From the NCBI RefSeq assembly GCF_016801865.2, contig NC_068938.1:129856689-129920688 (forward strand): a DNA stretch of 64,000 nt. The letters are read 5' to 3'. Positions 43,155-54,539 of this stretch are shown here, piece after piece. Positions within the stretch are counted from its first letter, which is position 1; each line of letters begins with the position of its first letter. Source of the DNA: Culex pipiens pallens. Its lineage: Eukaryota; Arthropoda; Insecta; Diptera; Culicidae. Under the pieces are notes generated by a model. The model ran no database searches. It was given only the letters and a program-made list of their open reading frames with translations, and was not told where the DNA came from. Made by a program: the position numbers and the translations under genes.

Positions 43155-44090
43155 TACCGTAAACCGGGGTGACTTTGATAGGATTTCAATTTGTTTTTAG
43201 AATATTTTCCAACAGGTATGGTTTTTCTCAAGATTATTATTTTTAAAACATGTACTGGGGTAGGCCACACAAAGTCCATGCACTATTTTGGAAAAAAAGT
43301 TTTTTTCAATAGTGTTTAGAAAAATAGTTACGTTGAAAATTCTTGGTTTTAATTCCGGGGTGACTTTGATAGTCATAGTTTTTCTTGTTAAAATCATATT
43401 TAAGATGTTCAAACTTTATTTGTACGTTAAATGTACCATCACTAAAGTAGCTGATATAGTTTGTAAGAAAAAAAATCAATGTTTTTATTAAGTTAACTAA
43501 GTTTATAAGCTTTTTAACAAAATACATATGAATTTTAGGTAAAATTGTTAAAAAGTCGGAACTTTGCCTGAAATTTGTTAAAAATAGTTTTGTTTATAAA
43601 ATTATCGATTTATATTGCATTTTATACTGAATTCGAAGCACGAATCACAAGTTTTCACACTTTACATGAAATTTGTTCAACTGAATTTGCCTATAAATTT
43701 GGAGATTTTTTTTAATTGTGTTTCAAAAACACATATTATTTATTATTTACAAACTTATTTAACCTTCTTATAGTGGAAAATTGTCCAAAGAATCCGAAAA
43801 TTCATTCCGTTTTCCGATTAAAAATCATGTTCATTGAGAAAATCATGACTCTTTGAGAAGTTTAAAATAATGACTTTCATCCACATTTTCTTAACTATAG
43901 TTAAGTAACTTTATAAACTTTTCAAAAATTTATGAAAAGTTCTTCATGAGGTACTTTGAACACTTCTCTACCACGGTCAGTATGTTTCTGAACCATTCCT
44001 TACGTATTTTAATTGTGCTCTTCATTTTGCGGAAAAATCGCAAACCTATCAAAGTCACCCCGGCTATCAAAGTCACCCCGTTTTACGGTA
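43155..44090. mobile_element. Inverted-repeat element, GGGGTGACTTTGATAG ends
   Basis: Left end TACCGTAAACCGGGGTGACT; right end AGTCACCCCGTTTTACGGTA, with a doubled CTATCAAAGTCACCCC. An internal GGGGTGACTTTGATAGTC lies at 43358. About 936 bp, no transposase. A related partial copy is at 32511-32745. Confidence 0.75.
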
Positions 44091-44101
44091 CTTATGGAAT
44101 T

Positions 44102-44626
44102 GACCCCTTCCATTTTGGAACATGCGAAAAAGAGGTGTTTTTCAATAATTTGCAGCCTGAAACGGTAATGAGATAGAAATTTGGTGTCAATGGGACTTTT
44201 ATGTAAAATTAGACGCCCGATTTGATGGCGTTCTCAGAATTCCGAAAAAACATTGTTACACTCTTAAAAATAACCCTGCAAAGTTAGAAAAAACACAAAA
44301 TTTTAAAATGAAAAATTTTGTTCTAAATGAAAAAATGGCCCTTCTGGGTCAATGTAGATTCGAAAAGTACATTAAATTTCCCATAAAATGACATGTTCCA
44401 AACTTTTTACAGTCGAGTAACGGAAAATGGGAGAATTTTTAAAACTTTTTTAGTGTTTTCTTCGATGAAAAATACGTTTCTTCGAAATTCTGAGTACGCC
44501 ATCAAATCAGGCGTCTAATTTTACATAAAAGTCCCTTTGACACCAAATTTCTATCTCATCACCGTTTCAGGCTGCAAATTATTGAAAAACACCTCTTTTT
44601 TCGCATGTTCAAAAATGGAAGGGGTC
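44102..44626. mobile_element. Foldback element with ~150-bp inverted arms
   Basis: GACCCCTTCCATTTTGGAAC at 44102 is matched in inverse through GGAAGGGGTC ending 44626. The arms continue through ACACCTCTTTTTCGC, GATAGAAATTTGGTGTCAA and GGCGTCTAATTTTACATAAA with few mismatches. The spacer is about 220 bp. It abuts the GGGGTGAC element. Confidence 0.75.
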
Positions 44627-47600
44627 GTACCGCCCCTCCGTCACGAGATATAAAAAAAACGGACCTCGGATTCGTGATCAGGGACAAAAGTTACCCCTTA
44701 GGACAAAGTTTTACGCAAATCGAAGAAGGGTCGGGGCAACTTTTCCCGATTTCGTGTGAGTTGATAGAGAGTTACCCTAGGTTAATTTGTTTTCAAATTT
44801 TGATAATATAAATGGATAACTGTTAACTATCCTATCTTTAGTAAGATTGGGTTGTTCTTTTGTTTCCTAAAAATCTCAAAATGTTGCACTCTGTTTTATG
44901 AGTTTGGCTCTAGATGTGGCTTGCCCACTTTATGTTAGTATGAAGTGTGAACATGCTCAAAATATGCTATCGAAGAACTCATACTTAGCAAGAATTCAAT
45001 TTATCGTAATCGTTTATCAACCTGATCAGATAAAAAATCAATTAAAGTACCGATACCGAAGTTTAAAAAATCCGACATAATGATACATTTTTACTGTTAT
45101 AAAGTCTAATTTAAGAGTTAAAAAATAATATATAGATTTTAACATAAATTTTTAAAGAGACTCTTAAAGGGTACATACGACTCGAAAATTTTCCTCTAAG
45201 ATAAAGAATGACATTGAAGCATCTGACAACAATATACAAGTCAAAATTAATAATCTATAAAATAAATTAAAATCATAAAAATGTTGCTCCACTAGGAGAC
45301 GGTGATTTTAGCGGATTGCAGACTGGATTTCACCATGTGATGTGATGATTGCCCAATTTGCCTAGAAATTGATAATTGGGAATAGAACCAACTCCAACTG
45401 CACCAGATTTTCATCACCATGACAGCCGTCCATTGCCGGCCACTCTTCACCACGCACCAAAGACAAGGAAAAGGATTTGGAAGACGGGAAGTGTTGATGC
45501 TCCACTTTTTTATGGGGACAAGGGAAAATCTCCACGGTGTCCCCAAGTAAGTTTCGGTTGGAGTTGGACGGTTTTTGGGAAGGTATGAGGTCAGGGAAAC
45601 GCTCTAAACAAGCGTTGCGGATTGTGAATAAAACTGATTTATAGAGAAAAACTTATCTGATGAATAAATTTAGGGTGTTTGGTTAAACCCTTTGTATTTC
45701 TTTTATAAATCAAGAGGAGTAATAAATCAATTTTAACAACATGTACTGTAAAACTATGAGCAATTTTGTCTTAACAATAAGTTTAGATTGCTGATTTTAA
45801 TACAATCAACGATGAAGCTTTCTTTTCTGAGCACAATAAAAAAAATGATTTGACGAAAACAAAAAAAAAACAGCGAAAAAATTGTTTTTGCGGTACTGAA
45901 CATCGAAAATTAAAAATTGAAAATGATTTCAAACGCAGGGGAATACATTCTGAATTGATTTCAGCTGACTGCACTTGCATTTCCAATGGAGGTGACAAAA
46001 ACTTTGTACTAGCCTAAAATAAAACAAACGAAAGCTGTTTTAGTAAAAAAAAATATTTTGCGACAATTTGAATTTGAAATCTGAAACATCTAAATGTTAT
46101 CAAAATATCTCAAAAATATTAAAATAATCGAAAAAAATATTACATTCTCTGTATCCCAGGAATCCAAAGATTGTTCATTAAACCCCCGTTACCCCCCAAG
46201 TACCGCGATGCTCTTGATTGGGGTTTATGTTTTATGCTACACACACCATTGCAGGAATCCAGTTTTACGCTCTTTCTCCCGTTTTTTGATTCTCTGCTGT
46301 GCTCGGCACAGGTGGATGAAGGGTTAGGGTGAATGGAAATTCCGAAAATATTAAAATGCGATTTGCTGTGATTTCAAAATTTACGTTAGGGCTAGCGTTA
46401 GGGACCTGTAGAACTTTTTTATTTATTTATCGTTTATTTTATTTATAAATTGAAACAATAGCATACATGGAATTCTATTAACAGTACAACAAAACGACAC
46501 ACCATAACAAATATGAATGGTCACCCTAATTTGAACACCACACCGCCAAATCTTGATTGCCTTCCACCAATATGTGTGTATGGAGTCTAGTGATGGTACC
46601 GGTTCGGACAGCTCGCCCCGAATACTGTCGAAATGCTGAACTCTCTTCAAATCGCGTATTTATTTGCAGATAACACTCATTGAAAACCCATCAGCTCGTT
46701 ACTATCATTATTGGAAGCTCAAACAGAGATATGGTGCGACACATGGGTTGGCAACTGCATTTTTTTCTACTATGAACTTCTATGAATTTCTGAATTGAAG
46801 AAAATTTCATTAATGTACTTTAAATATTAATGGACTAAAAATGTTATGAATATCGGTGTTCAAAATAATTATCTCAATCATAGCTGCAATTACTCTGACA
46901 TGTGTTTATCAATAGTAATTGACATGCACTGATAACAATTGCTCTAATTCTACTTGATACTTTCATTTAATCTTTCGAATGCTTTGTAAACAGGCGTAAA
47001 ATAAGCAATAAGAATGTTTATTGACCACTTAACTGATTTTCCATAACACAAACGTAACACAGTAAAAAAATGAATATTCTGTAAAATTGTAAAATTCAAC
47101 AGAAACCAATGAACAATTCACCAGTTCCTGATGTAAAATAACACACAACATCATAATTCACGGATGTAATATAATAATTTTTTCTCACTGTGTAGAAAAC
47201 CTATTTCATTTATACAACTGCATTTATTTTCGATCATAACAAGACACATAATCTTGGTGCTATACATAGCTAGTCTCCCAAGTTGCGAAGAGGGCCAAAA
47301 GCCAATTCAATAATTTATGGGATTTTACATGTGAAACCAGTGCTTGTTTTCTCGAAGTTGGATAACGCCTGGTTAGCAGGACCGATTTTTTTTAAATGAA
47401 ATTTGTCTTTCAAAACTCGCGACTCTAAAATAGTTTGTGCAGGAATTTTGAAATGCAGTCCGCTTGAAGTTATTTTTTAAATTTTACTCAGGAGTTGAAG
47501 AAGCTCAGTTATTTATCACTAAAATATCGTTACATGAATCAGTTTCTTGTAAAGAAAGGTAGTGGATAGTATAATAAAGTAGTTGGGGTTATTCATAAAC

Positions 47601-47764
47601 TACACCCATTTATAATGGCTATCGTTTGATTGCTTTATATTATCAATTTTTGAGGGTCCTGAAGCCCTAGCTTAATTTAAACGCACAACGACAAAAAACA
47701 TGCCAGAATTTCCTACAATTAGCAATTAAAAAATTAACATGTCAACATTTTGCGAAGGTCCAAC
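44627..47764. other. AT-rich intergenic DNA
   Basis: About 3.1 kb with no supported gene. A frame at 45376-45588 and one at 46423-46650 lack recognisable domains. The (TTTA)n-like start of the latter at 46420-46445 could be the 3' tail of a truncated retroelement, unproven. Confidence 0.45.
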
Positions 47765-47901
47765 TATAGTCTAGCCTTGATTACCTGAAGCCTCCATTAT
47801 CGAAAGTTCGATTAGGCTGAGGTTTGTATGGGACTTCAATTAATCGAATCACGAAAAAAATTAACATTTTTTTGTTTTCTACCTTTTTTATGATTAAATT
47901 G

Positions 47902-47982
47902 GCATTTGGTAATCAACCATTCAAGTTTTACTAAAATGGGGTCTTAATTTTAGTAAAACTTGAATGGTTGATTACCAAATGC
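47902..47982. repeat. Perfect 36-bp hairpin
   Basis: Arms 47902-47937 and 47947-47982 are exact inverse complements starting GCATTTGGTAATCAACCATT, with a 9-nt loop. Size is compatible with a small foldback element or a hairpin RNA, but no direct evidence of transcription exists. Confidence 0.85.
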
Positions 47983-48962
47983 ATTTTCTCAATATTTCAT
48001 CACCGCCATCTCAGATTGAAAACATTGTAAATCATTTCATTGTTAAGCAATTCTCTACGGAGTCGGTAGTTTTTCTTCAATTTTAACATTTGTATTTTTT
48101 AATCCAGCTGAGTCATTTTTGGTGCCTTCGGTATGCCCAAAGAAGCCATTTTGCATCATTAGTTTGTCCATATAATTTTCCATACAAATTTGGCAGCTGT
48201 CCATACAAAAATGATATGTGAAAATTAAAAAATCTGTATCTTTTGAAGGAATTTTTGATCGATTTGGTGTCTTCAGCAAAGTTGTAGGTATGGATACGGA
48301 CTACACTGGAAAAAAAATGATACACGGTAAAAAAAATTGGTGATTTTTTATTTAACTTTTTGTCACTAAAACTTGATTTGCAAAAAAACACTATTTTTAT
48401 TTTTTGATATGTTTTAGAAGACATCAAATGCCATCTTTTCAGAAATTTCCAGGTTGTGCAAAAAATCTTTGAGCGAGTTATGATTTTTTGAATCAATACT
48501 GATTTAAAAAAAATCAAAATATTGGTCGCAAAAATGTTTCAACTTCATTTTTTGATGTAAAATTAAATTTTCAATCAAAAAGTACTTTGGTGAAATTTTG
48601 ATAAAGTGCACCGTTTTCAAGTTAAATCCATTTTCAGGTGACTTTTTTAAAAATAGTCGCAGTTTTTCATTTTTTTAAATTAGTGCACATGTTTACCCAC
48701 TTTTGAAAAAAATATTTTTGAAAAGCTGAGAAAATTCTCTAAATTTTGCTATTTTGAACTTTGTTGATACGACCCTTAGTTGCTGAGATATGGCCATGCA
48801 AAGGTTTAAAAACAGGAAAATTGATGTTTTCTAAGTCTCACCCAAACAACCCACCATTTTCTAATGTCTATATATCAGCAACTAATGGTCCGATTTTCAA
48901 TGTTAAAATGTGAAACATTCGTGAAATTTTCCGACCTTTTCGAAAAAAATATTTCCAAAACT

Positions 48963-49039
48963 TTTAAACCAAGACTAACAATTTAAAAGGGCGTAATGTT
49001 GAATGTTTGACCCTTTTGAAATGTTAGTCTTGGTTTAAA
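48963..49039. repeat. Imperfect hairpin
   Basis: TTTAAACCAAGACTAACA with AAAAGGG at 48963-48991 is inverted at 49011-49039 with one or two differences and a ~19-nt spacer. Confidence 0.7.
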
Positions 49040-49572
49040 TTAAAAAAAAAACATGTTTTTTTGTTTTTGGCTGAGGAATTGATTCAGGGGGCATCCCTGA
49101 CGTCGTTTTTTTATTTTCACCCTACTCGACAATCAAAAATAAGACAACGAAAAAAAATGTGATTCGATTATCCGCAGTAAAATTTTGAAAGGCCTTCGGT
49201 TAACAAAAAAATGATAAAAATGACTGCTCAACTCGAGGGGAAGCATAAAGTTTGGGGACCCCAGAATCACGTGCATTTTGAATTTTACCGGATGGTTTAT
49301 ACTCCAAAGTTTGTTTGGAAAATTAGGGCGGTTAGTCGCTTTTGCATATAACCCAAAAATTGCACGCAATATGTAGGAGAACAGTTTTGAATATAGGAAA
49401 AAATATATTCTTTTATTTGTTGAATTTTTGGGTACTAACATATAACTGCAATAATTTAGCATTACGTAATACTTTTTGCTTGTAAATTTTTAACATTAGG
49501 ATTTTTTTTTTTCGGTTTTTAAAAATAGTTTATTTACCCATTGTTCGTGTTACAAACTATCATAACCTGCTC

Positions 49573-50379
49573 TTAACAAATGTTCAAACTATTTCCAAAA
49601 ATAATCCTTATGTTTTTTCGCTCATTCCATCTATGCTCTCTTATTTCCTTTTTCAAAACAAATAATGACGGTTCTGATACTCTCAAATTGTAACTGATTG
49701 TTTTTACTGCAAGCCATAAAGCTGCCTTTTCTGATTCGCTTTTCTCATCGAGATCTAATTGAAGAATATCCTCTAAATCAACTACATTCATTTTATAGCG
49801 ATTTTGGACAATACGACTACTCCATTCCCACACTTCCTTTGCTCTTGGGCACTCTTTTATTCTGTGTGAATTAGAATCAATTCCACCACATTTGTCACAT
49901 ACAGCTGACGTTAAATTTCCAATATTGTAACTTAATAATTTTTCTTTGTTAGGTAACAAATCATTTACGAAACCAAACATTTTTGCACGATCTTTCATTT
50001 CGAGGAAGCTTTCACTACAATTTTTCCAAATTAAAGTCCACTTTAAACTCAATTTCCCTTCAATAGCTGGTGATTCACTATTAAGTGAAACAAAATAATT
50101 ATACATCAATTTTACAGTATTTAAATTATGATTGGCAACAACTGCCTTCCCTTCATTCAACCATTCCCTTGCATTACGTGTAAGTTTCTGCGGTGAATCT
50201 AAATCTATCAAATAAAATTGAAATTTAAAATTTATTAGCTTTTTGTTGTCCAGAGTCGACTGAGTTTGACGGACATACTGGTATGGTGCTTTATGAATTA
50301 GTAAAGGCCGTTTAACAGGATTGTAAAGTAAAAAGAGAGTGGAGAAAATAACACATAAATCGAAGTCATAATATTTACT
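49573..50379 (-). CDS. LINE-type C-terminal zinc-knuckle ORF
   Basis: The frame is open for about 268 codons without a good ATG (no stop from 50379 to 49573). The C-terminal half has CDKCGGIDSNSHRIKEC (C-x2-C, then H-x4-C) followed by RAKEVWEW, the zinc-knuckle layout found after the reverse transcriptase in several non-LTR clades; the preceding FVNDLLPNKEKL also fits. No reverse transcriptase is present. A poly-T run at 49501-49512 just past the stop fits a retroelement 3' end. The simplest reading is a 5'-truncated LINE. The frame could instead join, at an acceptor ending 50278, to the phase-0 exon at 50390-50560, giving about 291 residues. Confidence 0.55.
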   Translation of the reverse strand, partial: SKYYDFDLCVIFSTLFLLYNPVKRPLLIHKAPYQYVRQTQSTLDNKKLINFKFQFYLIDLDSPQKLTRNAREWLNEGKAVVANHNLNTVKLMYNYFVSLNSESPAIEGKLSLKWTLIWKNCSESFLEMKDRAKMFGFVNDLLPNKEKLLSYNIGNLTSAVCDKCGGIDSNSHRIKECPRAKEVWEWSSRIVQNRYKMNVVDLEDILQLDLDEKSESEKAALWLAVKTISYNLRVSEPSLFVLKKEIREHRWNERKNIRIIFGNSLNIC

Positions 50380-50389
50380 TTATGATTAC

Positions 50390-50560
50390 CTGTTTAAAGA
50401 TTTCTGGGTAAATAAAAATACCACCAGGTAATAAACGACCACTCCCCGCCCAAAACCACGTGCTAATTAAAACATCAATTCGTCGAAATTGTGCTTTCTT
50501 GTCACATAAAGTATGCAGTTTCGAATAAATTGCATTTGAACACTGAACATTATTTGGCAT
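50390..50560 (-). CDS. Candidate upstream exon (57 codons)
   Basis: ATG frame starting MPNNVQCSNAIYSKLH and ending EIFKQ at CAG/GTAATC, a plausible donor. Splicing over 50278-50389 (112 nt; branch-like TTACTAATTC, acceptor ATACCAG) keeps phase with the zinc-knuckle frame. The polypyrimidine tract is weak. No homologue is recognised. Confidence 0.3.
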
Positions 50561-50689
50561 TATAATAAACCTTGATAGGAATTTGTTTCTGTAGATACTC
50601 TACACAAATGTAAACAATAAAGGAATTGAGTATGACACATCTGACTTCAACTTTTTTAGTACAGAATTGTGTGTAAAGTGTGGAAATGA

Positions 50690-50945
50690 TGCACTGCCGC
50701 TCTAATCTAGTCCGTCCCATATGTCAAAACAGCAAGCCGAGAAAAACGCAAAACAAATTTGTCCCGCCCATAAGGCTACGTGTTAGAATTTCAGAAAAAA
50801 GTTAAATTTGCAACGGTTTTCTGGAATAAACCACCAAATTTTATTGATTTTTTTGATAGTTCACATGATTTTGGACCAAACTGCATCATTAACTCAAAAT
50901 TGACAAAATTACATATGGGACGGACTTGATTTGAGCGGCAGTGCA
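50690..50945. mobile_element. MITE, CATATGGGAC family, copy 1
   Basis: Ends TGCACTGCCGCTC and GAGCGGCAGTGCA are exact inverses, followed by AGTCCGTCCCATATG and its inverse. Interior GAGAAAAACGCA and AAGGCTACGTGTTA are shared with 59421-59674. Confidence 0.8.
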
Positions 50946-51676
50946 GGGAGCTCTTGTTAACTATGTATCTTAAATTTCAATCTCTATTAATCCAAAAAAG
51001 TACTTGCGACAAGCTAGCACGATCACGACGAATTCACATGTAACTATAAGGCTCTACTGTCTTGCCCTTCAAACCGGCAGTTCTTCAACTTCCTTGAGTC
51101 TGGTACACTTGTGCAGCGATATCATTGAGCAGGTACACGACGGTCGGAGATTACCCGCCTTACTCCGCCGAAACGGATGTTCACAATAACATTTTCGTGA
51201 CAGGTGATAAAAACAAGAAACCGGTACTTTTTTGCGTGCTGTTACCTTTTGAGAAGGTTCAGAACAAGCGTTGTACTCGGTTATGCTAATGACCCACTGA
51301 AGAAGTGTGCGACGATCTTGAATTAAGAGTTGCCATTGTCAATGGCATATTTTTTGTCTGTTTCACTTGTTGATCGATGGGGTTCGTCCAACCTACCAAC
51401 CCCCCCGTCGGAATCCCCAGTAGATGAGTTAGTCAAGGCTTCGACTGGCTGATATTTCGGGTTTTGTTTAAAAATTCGAAGGGGGTTTTTTGGTAGGCTT
51501 CTACGCTGCAGCAGCTGCTGGTGGTTCTGCAGACCAACAAACCGTTGACAACCAACCATGGTTTAGTACCACCACCACCACCACGATCGCGACGAGCATT
51601 TTGGGTCACATTCGATACCTTTTCCGTTAATTGGGGGTAGGGTTTCGCGCAGTCGACGTTCGCGCGCTCGTCAAAG
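50946..51676 (+). promoter_or_regulatory. Upstream region of the secreted-protein gene
   Basis: No gene is recognised. The last 200 bp are GC-richer, with ACC/CAC repeats near 51570-51583 and a possible initiator CAGTCG near 51649, about 28 nt before the start codon. No TATA box is seen. Promoter location is inferred. Confidence 0.3.
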
Positions 51677-52096
51677 ATGTCACGATCGGCCACGATCATC
51701 GGGTTCTGCGTGCTCCTGTTGGCGCTGGAGTCCTGCGCCATTTCCGGTCGTCGCGTTTCGGAACTGTTCAAGACACGCATCGACAATCGGGTCCTGTGGC
51801 GGCATCACCGTCTACGGCAGCTGCGTGAGTTGACGACCCTCGGCGGACCCACGTCGCAGTCCAAGTCCGCCCTCCCGGGCAATGACGACCAGCTGCAGAG
51901 CTTTGCAGAGTCCCAAAATGGGACCACTTCTGGCAGCAGCAAACAGAGTGCGGAGGAGTCAGAGTCGGCAGAATATCCCGAAATGGTGCTAAGTGAAAGT
52001 GATCTGGCCGAGGCCGGCGTTGGACAGCACCGGTTGATCATGAACCGGCGCGAGATATACGAGCAGAACGTCGTGTTTCGGTTCTATCACGGGTAA
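51677..52096 (+). CDS. Small secreted protein, candidate neuropeptide-like precursor
   Basis: A 139-residue intact frame. Residues 1-23 are a convincing signal peptide (hydrophobic IIGFCVLLLALESCAIS) with a likely cut before GRR. The mature region is hydrophilic, Ser/Glu-rich in the middle, has only two Cys (both in the signal peptide) and no membrane segment. Near the C-terminus a dibasic RR is followed by EIYEQNVVFRFYHG and the stop. Prohormone convertase cutting at RR and amidation from the last Gly would give a 13-residue amide; this is inference. AATAAA near 52565 supports a terminal exon. The stop overlaps a donor-like CGG/GTAAAA, so continuation into another exon is not excluded. No known family is recognised. 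Confidence 0.7.
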   Translation: MSRSATIIGFCVLLLALESCAISGRRVSELFKTRIDNRVLWRHHRLRQLRELTTLGGPTSQSKSALPGNDDQLQSFAESQNGTTSGSSKQSAEESESAEYPEMVLSESDLAEAGVGQHRLIMNRREIYEQNVVFRFYHG

Positions 52097-53213
52097 AAAG
52101 AAATAGTTGTGATTACTTAAGCGCGTGTGGCTTAATTTAGCGACGCCTTGGTTGAGCGTGAGTCAAGTGGCGTGGAGGCTGAGCACATCTTAAGCTTGAG
52201 CCGTTGTTGAGGGGCCGGTATTAAGTAACCTTCACAATACCATGACCTGGGCACGACTGTTTTGTAGTGATCTGCGGGGATTGGATTTAGTGATGAAAGA
52301 GCTGGGGTGCAGGTGGTCGTATCTTTACGACACGATACGGTTGCTTGTTCGGTAGGAAAGATTTTGGGGTTGGGTACATTTCCGGCGCGAATGTCAACCG
52401 GATGGATTTGTAGATAAGTCAAATTGGTTGATTTTAAGGGGTCGTCGTGTTGAAGATTGTATGGAAACATTGATAGCACACTTATGAAGTTTTGCTGATA
52501 GTTAATTTTATTTTCATTATTAATTACAAAGAATATTTTGTGAAATTTCGCCAAAGGTTGTAAAATAAATTGAGTTTGTCCTCAATAATTGTTACACGGA
52601 TAGAAATCCTGTAAGCGGAATTTGTAACGTTGTTGTTAAAATCACCAGAAAATATCTCAGTTCATTTGCATGTGTTTTCGGAATCATAAACAGTTTTCTT
52701 GATTTCAATTTTTTTTTCAAAATCGATAACATTGTTTTGAATTACATATTTTACGAAAACAACACATAATTCGACAACATTGGTTTTACGAATTCGCTAA
52801 CAAGATTTCTATCCCTGTAGCGATTTAATTTAGTAACTTTTGTTTTGAAAATTGCTCATTTCCTTAGGCATCGACGCTCAATAGCCCCTTAATGTGTACC
52901 GGTTTGGCTTTTATTGGTACTAATCATAATTTTGTTTAGAAATCATCTGATGATTTGGTATTTGGTTGATAAATATGTTGGTGTTTTAAATCGAAAAACA
53001 TTTCAAAATAAATTTTGGCATGTGGGTTCGATTCTCGATATCAACAATTTTTTTTGAACTTTTTGGAGAATGAACCCATAAGGAAAATATGCTCGGTCAT
53101 TTGGGATATGATTTATAGAGTCATTATTAAAGAGAGTTGGACTACAAAACTTTGAAAAATATTTGCAACGCCCAACCCATTGGAAAACAAGTGCGCATGA
53201 ACCATACCTTAAC
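52097..53213. other. 3' flank of the secreted-protein gene and spacer
   Basis: Probable 3' UTR up to the AATAAA at about 52565, then AT-rich spacer. A TGTGGGTTCGATTCTCG string at 53020 is a stray B-box-like sequence. The opposite-strand frame at 52132-52554 is not recognised. Confidence 0.4.
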
Positions 53214-53409
53214 CCTTTCAGGCCTGAATTTACCATACGAAAATGATAGGCTTGTTTTTGAAATTTTGATTTTTGGGTCAAACCCATCAGGCCAGAAAGG
53301 TTAAAACAAGTACATACCCACTGAGAATTTTGGCTCAAGCCTCGACTCGATTCAGGCTCGATCTCGAGCCAGAGCAACTCGAGGCTCTAGCCAAAATTCT
53401 CAGTGGGTA
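53214..53409. repeat. Two adjacent inverted repeats
   Basis: First pair: AACCCTTTCAGGCCTGA (from about 53213) against TCAGGCCAGAAAGGTT (to about 53302). Second pair: TACCCACTGAGAATTTTGGC (from 53315) against GCCAAAATTCTCAGTGGGTA (to 53409), exact over 20 bp and continuing with AAGCCTCGA/TCGAGGCTC. Both look like small palindromic MITEs. Confidence 0.7.
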
Positions 53410-54167
53410 AATACCTTCGAGCTCATGACTGGAGACAGAGTTGCCAGATCTTCAAGCTTTTAAATTCGTTGAGAAAATGTATAACAATTAAGAAGGCTAT
53501 ATTTCAAATGTAAGCTCCATTTCAAGAAGTTAAAATTTTGATAATATTTTTAGCAGAAGGATCAGATTTTTTCAAAGGTTTCATTTTTGGAAATTGTACA
53601 TCGGATCGATAGTTGTGGAGATATCGCCACTTGGGAAAGAAAATAAGTATAGAATAAGTAACGCCTCCTTTCCTCTAACTATCCCACATCTATTAGCTAT
53701 TTCGAAGGTTATCTTTTCTTCTCTGTCTAATTCGTTCTTCTTAGTATTAGTAAACTCTCACCCCATTACGAACAAATCAGCTGTTGAAAGGTAGTCCATA
53801 TCTCAGCTCAGGATAACAACTGCGCCAAAGTAATTGTTAAAGCAACCTAATAAATGAAAATGAAAGCGAAATTCTATTCCAGAGGTCGAATCTTCAGAAC
53901 TTTTTAAACTTCAAAATCAGACATTAGCAATCATGGTAGTTCAAGATGTTGTTTAATTGAATAGAGCAAAAAATTGTTTTTGGATTTGACATTTTTTGCA
54001 ACATTGTTCTACATTTGTGCATCATAAATCTCATCACAGTTGGCGTTGGAAAAGCTAACTTTTGACAGTTTAAAGATCGAGCTTCTTCGGCTGTTGATTT
54101 CCACAGACTTTGTCAAAAACGCCAAAGCTCTCATCATTGAAAACCAGTGTTTGGACATTTTATATGA
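53410..54167. other. Intergenic DNA
   Basis: No gene or clear element recognised between the hairpins and the TGAGGAAGGCA element. Confidence 0.45.
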
Positions 54168-54539
54168 AAAACGTTACTTAATCCACCCTTAGGTGGTTGG
54201 CGCCTTCCTCACATTTAACGGGTGCTATCCAAAATGCAAAATTGCGTAATTAACACTTTAGTGCTTTTAACTTTTGATAGGGTTGTCATATCTTCAATTT
54301 TTTTTTTTTTTGAATTAAATATACTTTATTGAATCTTTCTTATAATAATTACATTTGGTTTACATAATAAGTGGTCAGCTGTGGCTCTTCAGCTTTAGTT
54401 TGCTTTTCGTGATTTAAACACTGTTCATTTTCTTAACTTTAAAAGTATATGATTTATCATTTTTGTAACACTAGGTACAATGAGGAAAAAAAATAAGAAA
54501 ACATAACCTAACCTAAAACTAACTTAATCTTACCATAAA

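Larger units (their letters stand above)
47765..49205. mobile_element. Interrupted MITE of the ACTCGATTATCCGAAGGCC family
   Basis: The left part (47765-48060) begins TATAGTCTAGCCTTGATTAC and shares ATTTCATCACCGCCAT with related copies. The right part (49110-49205) shares AATCAAAAATAAGACAACGA and GATTCGATTATCCGCAGT with 37500-37560. About 1 kb of unrelated AT-rich repeat DNA lies between. Confidence 0.5.
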
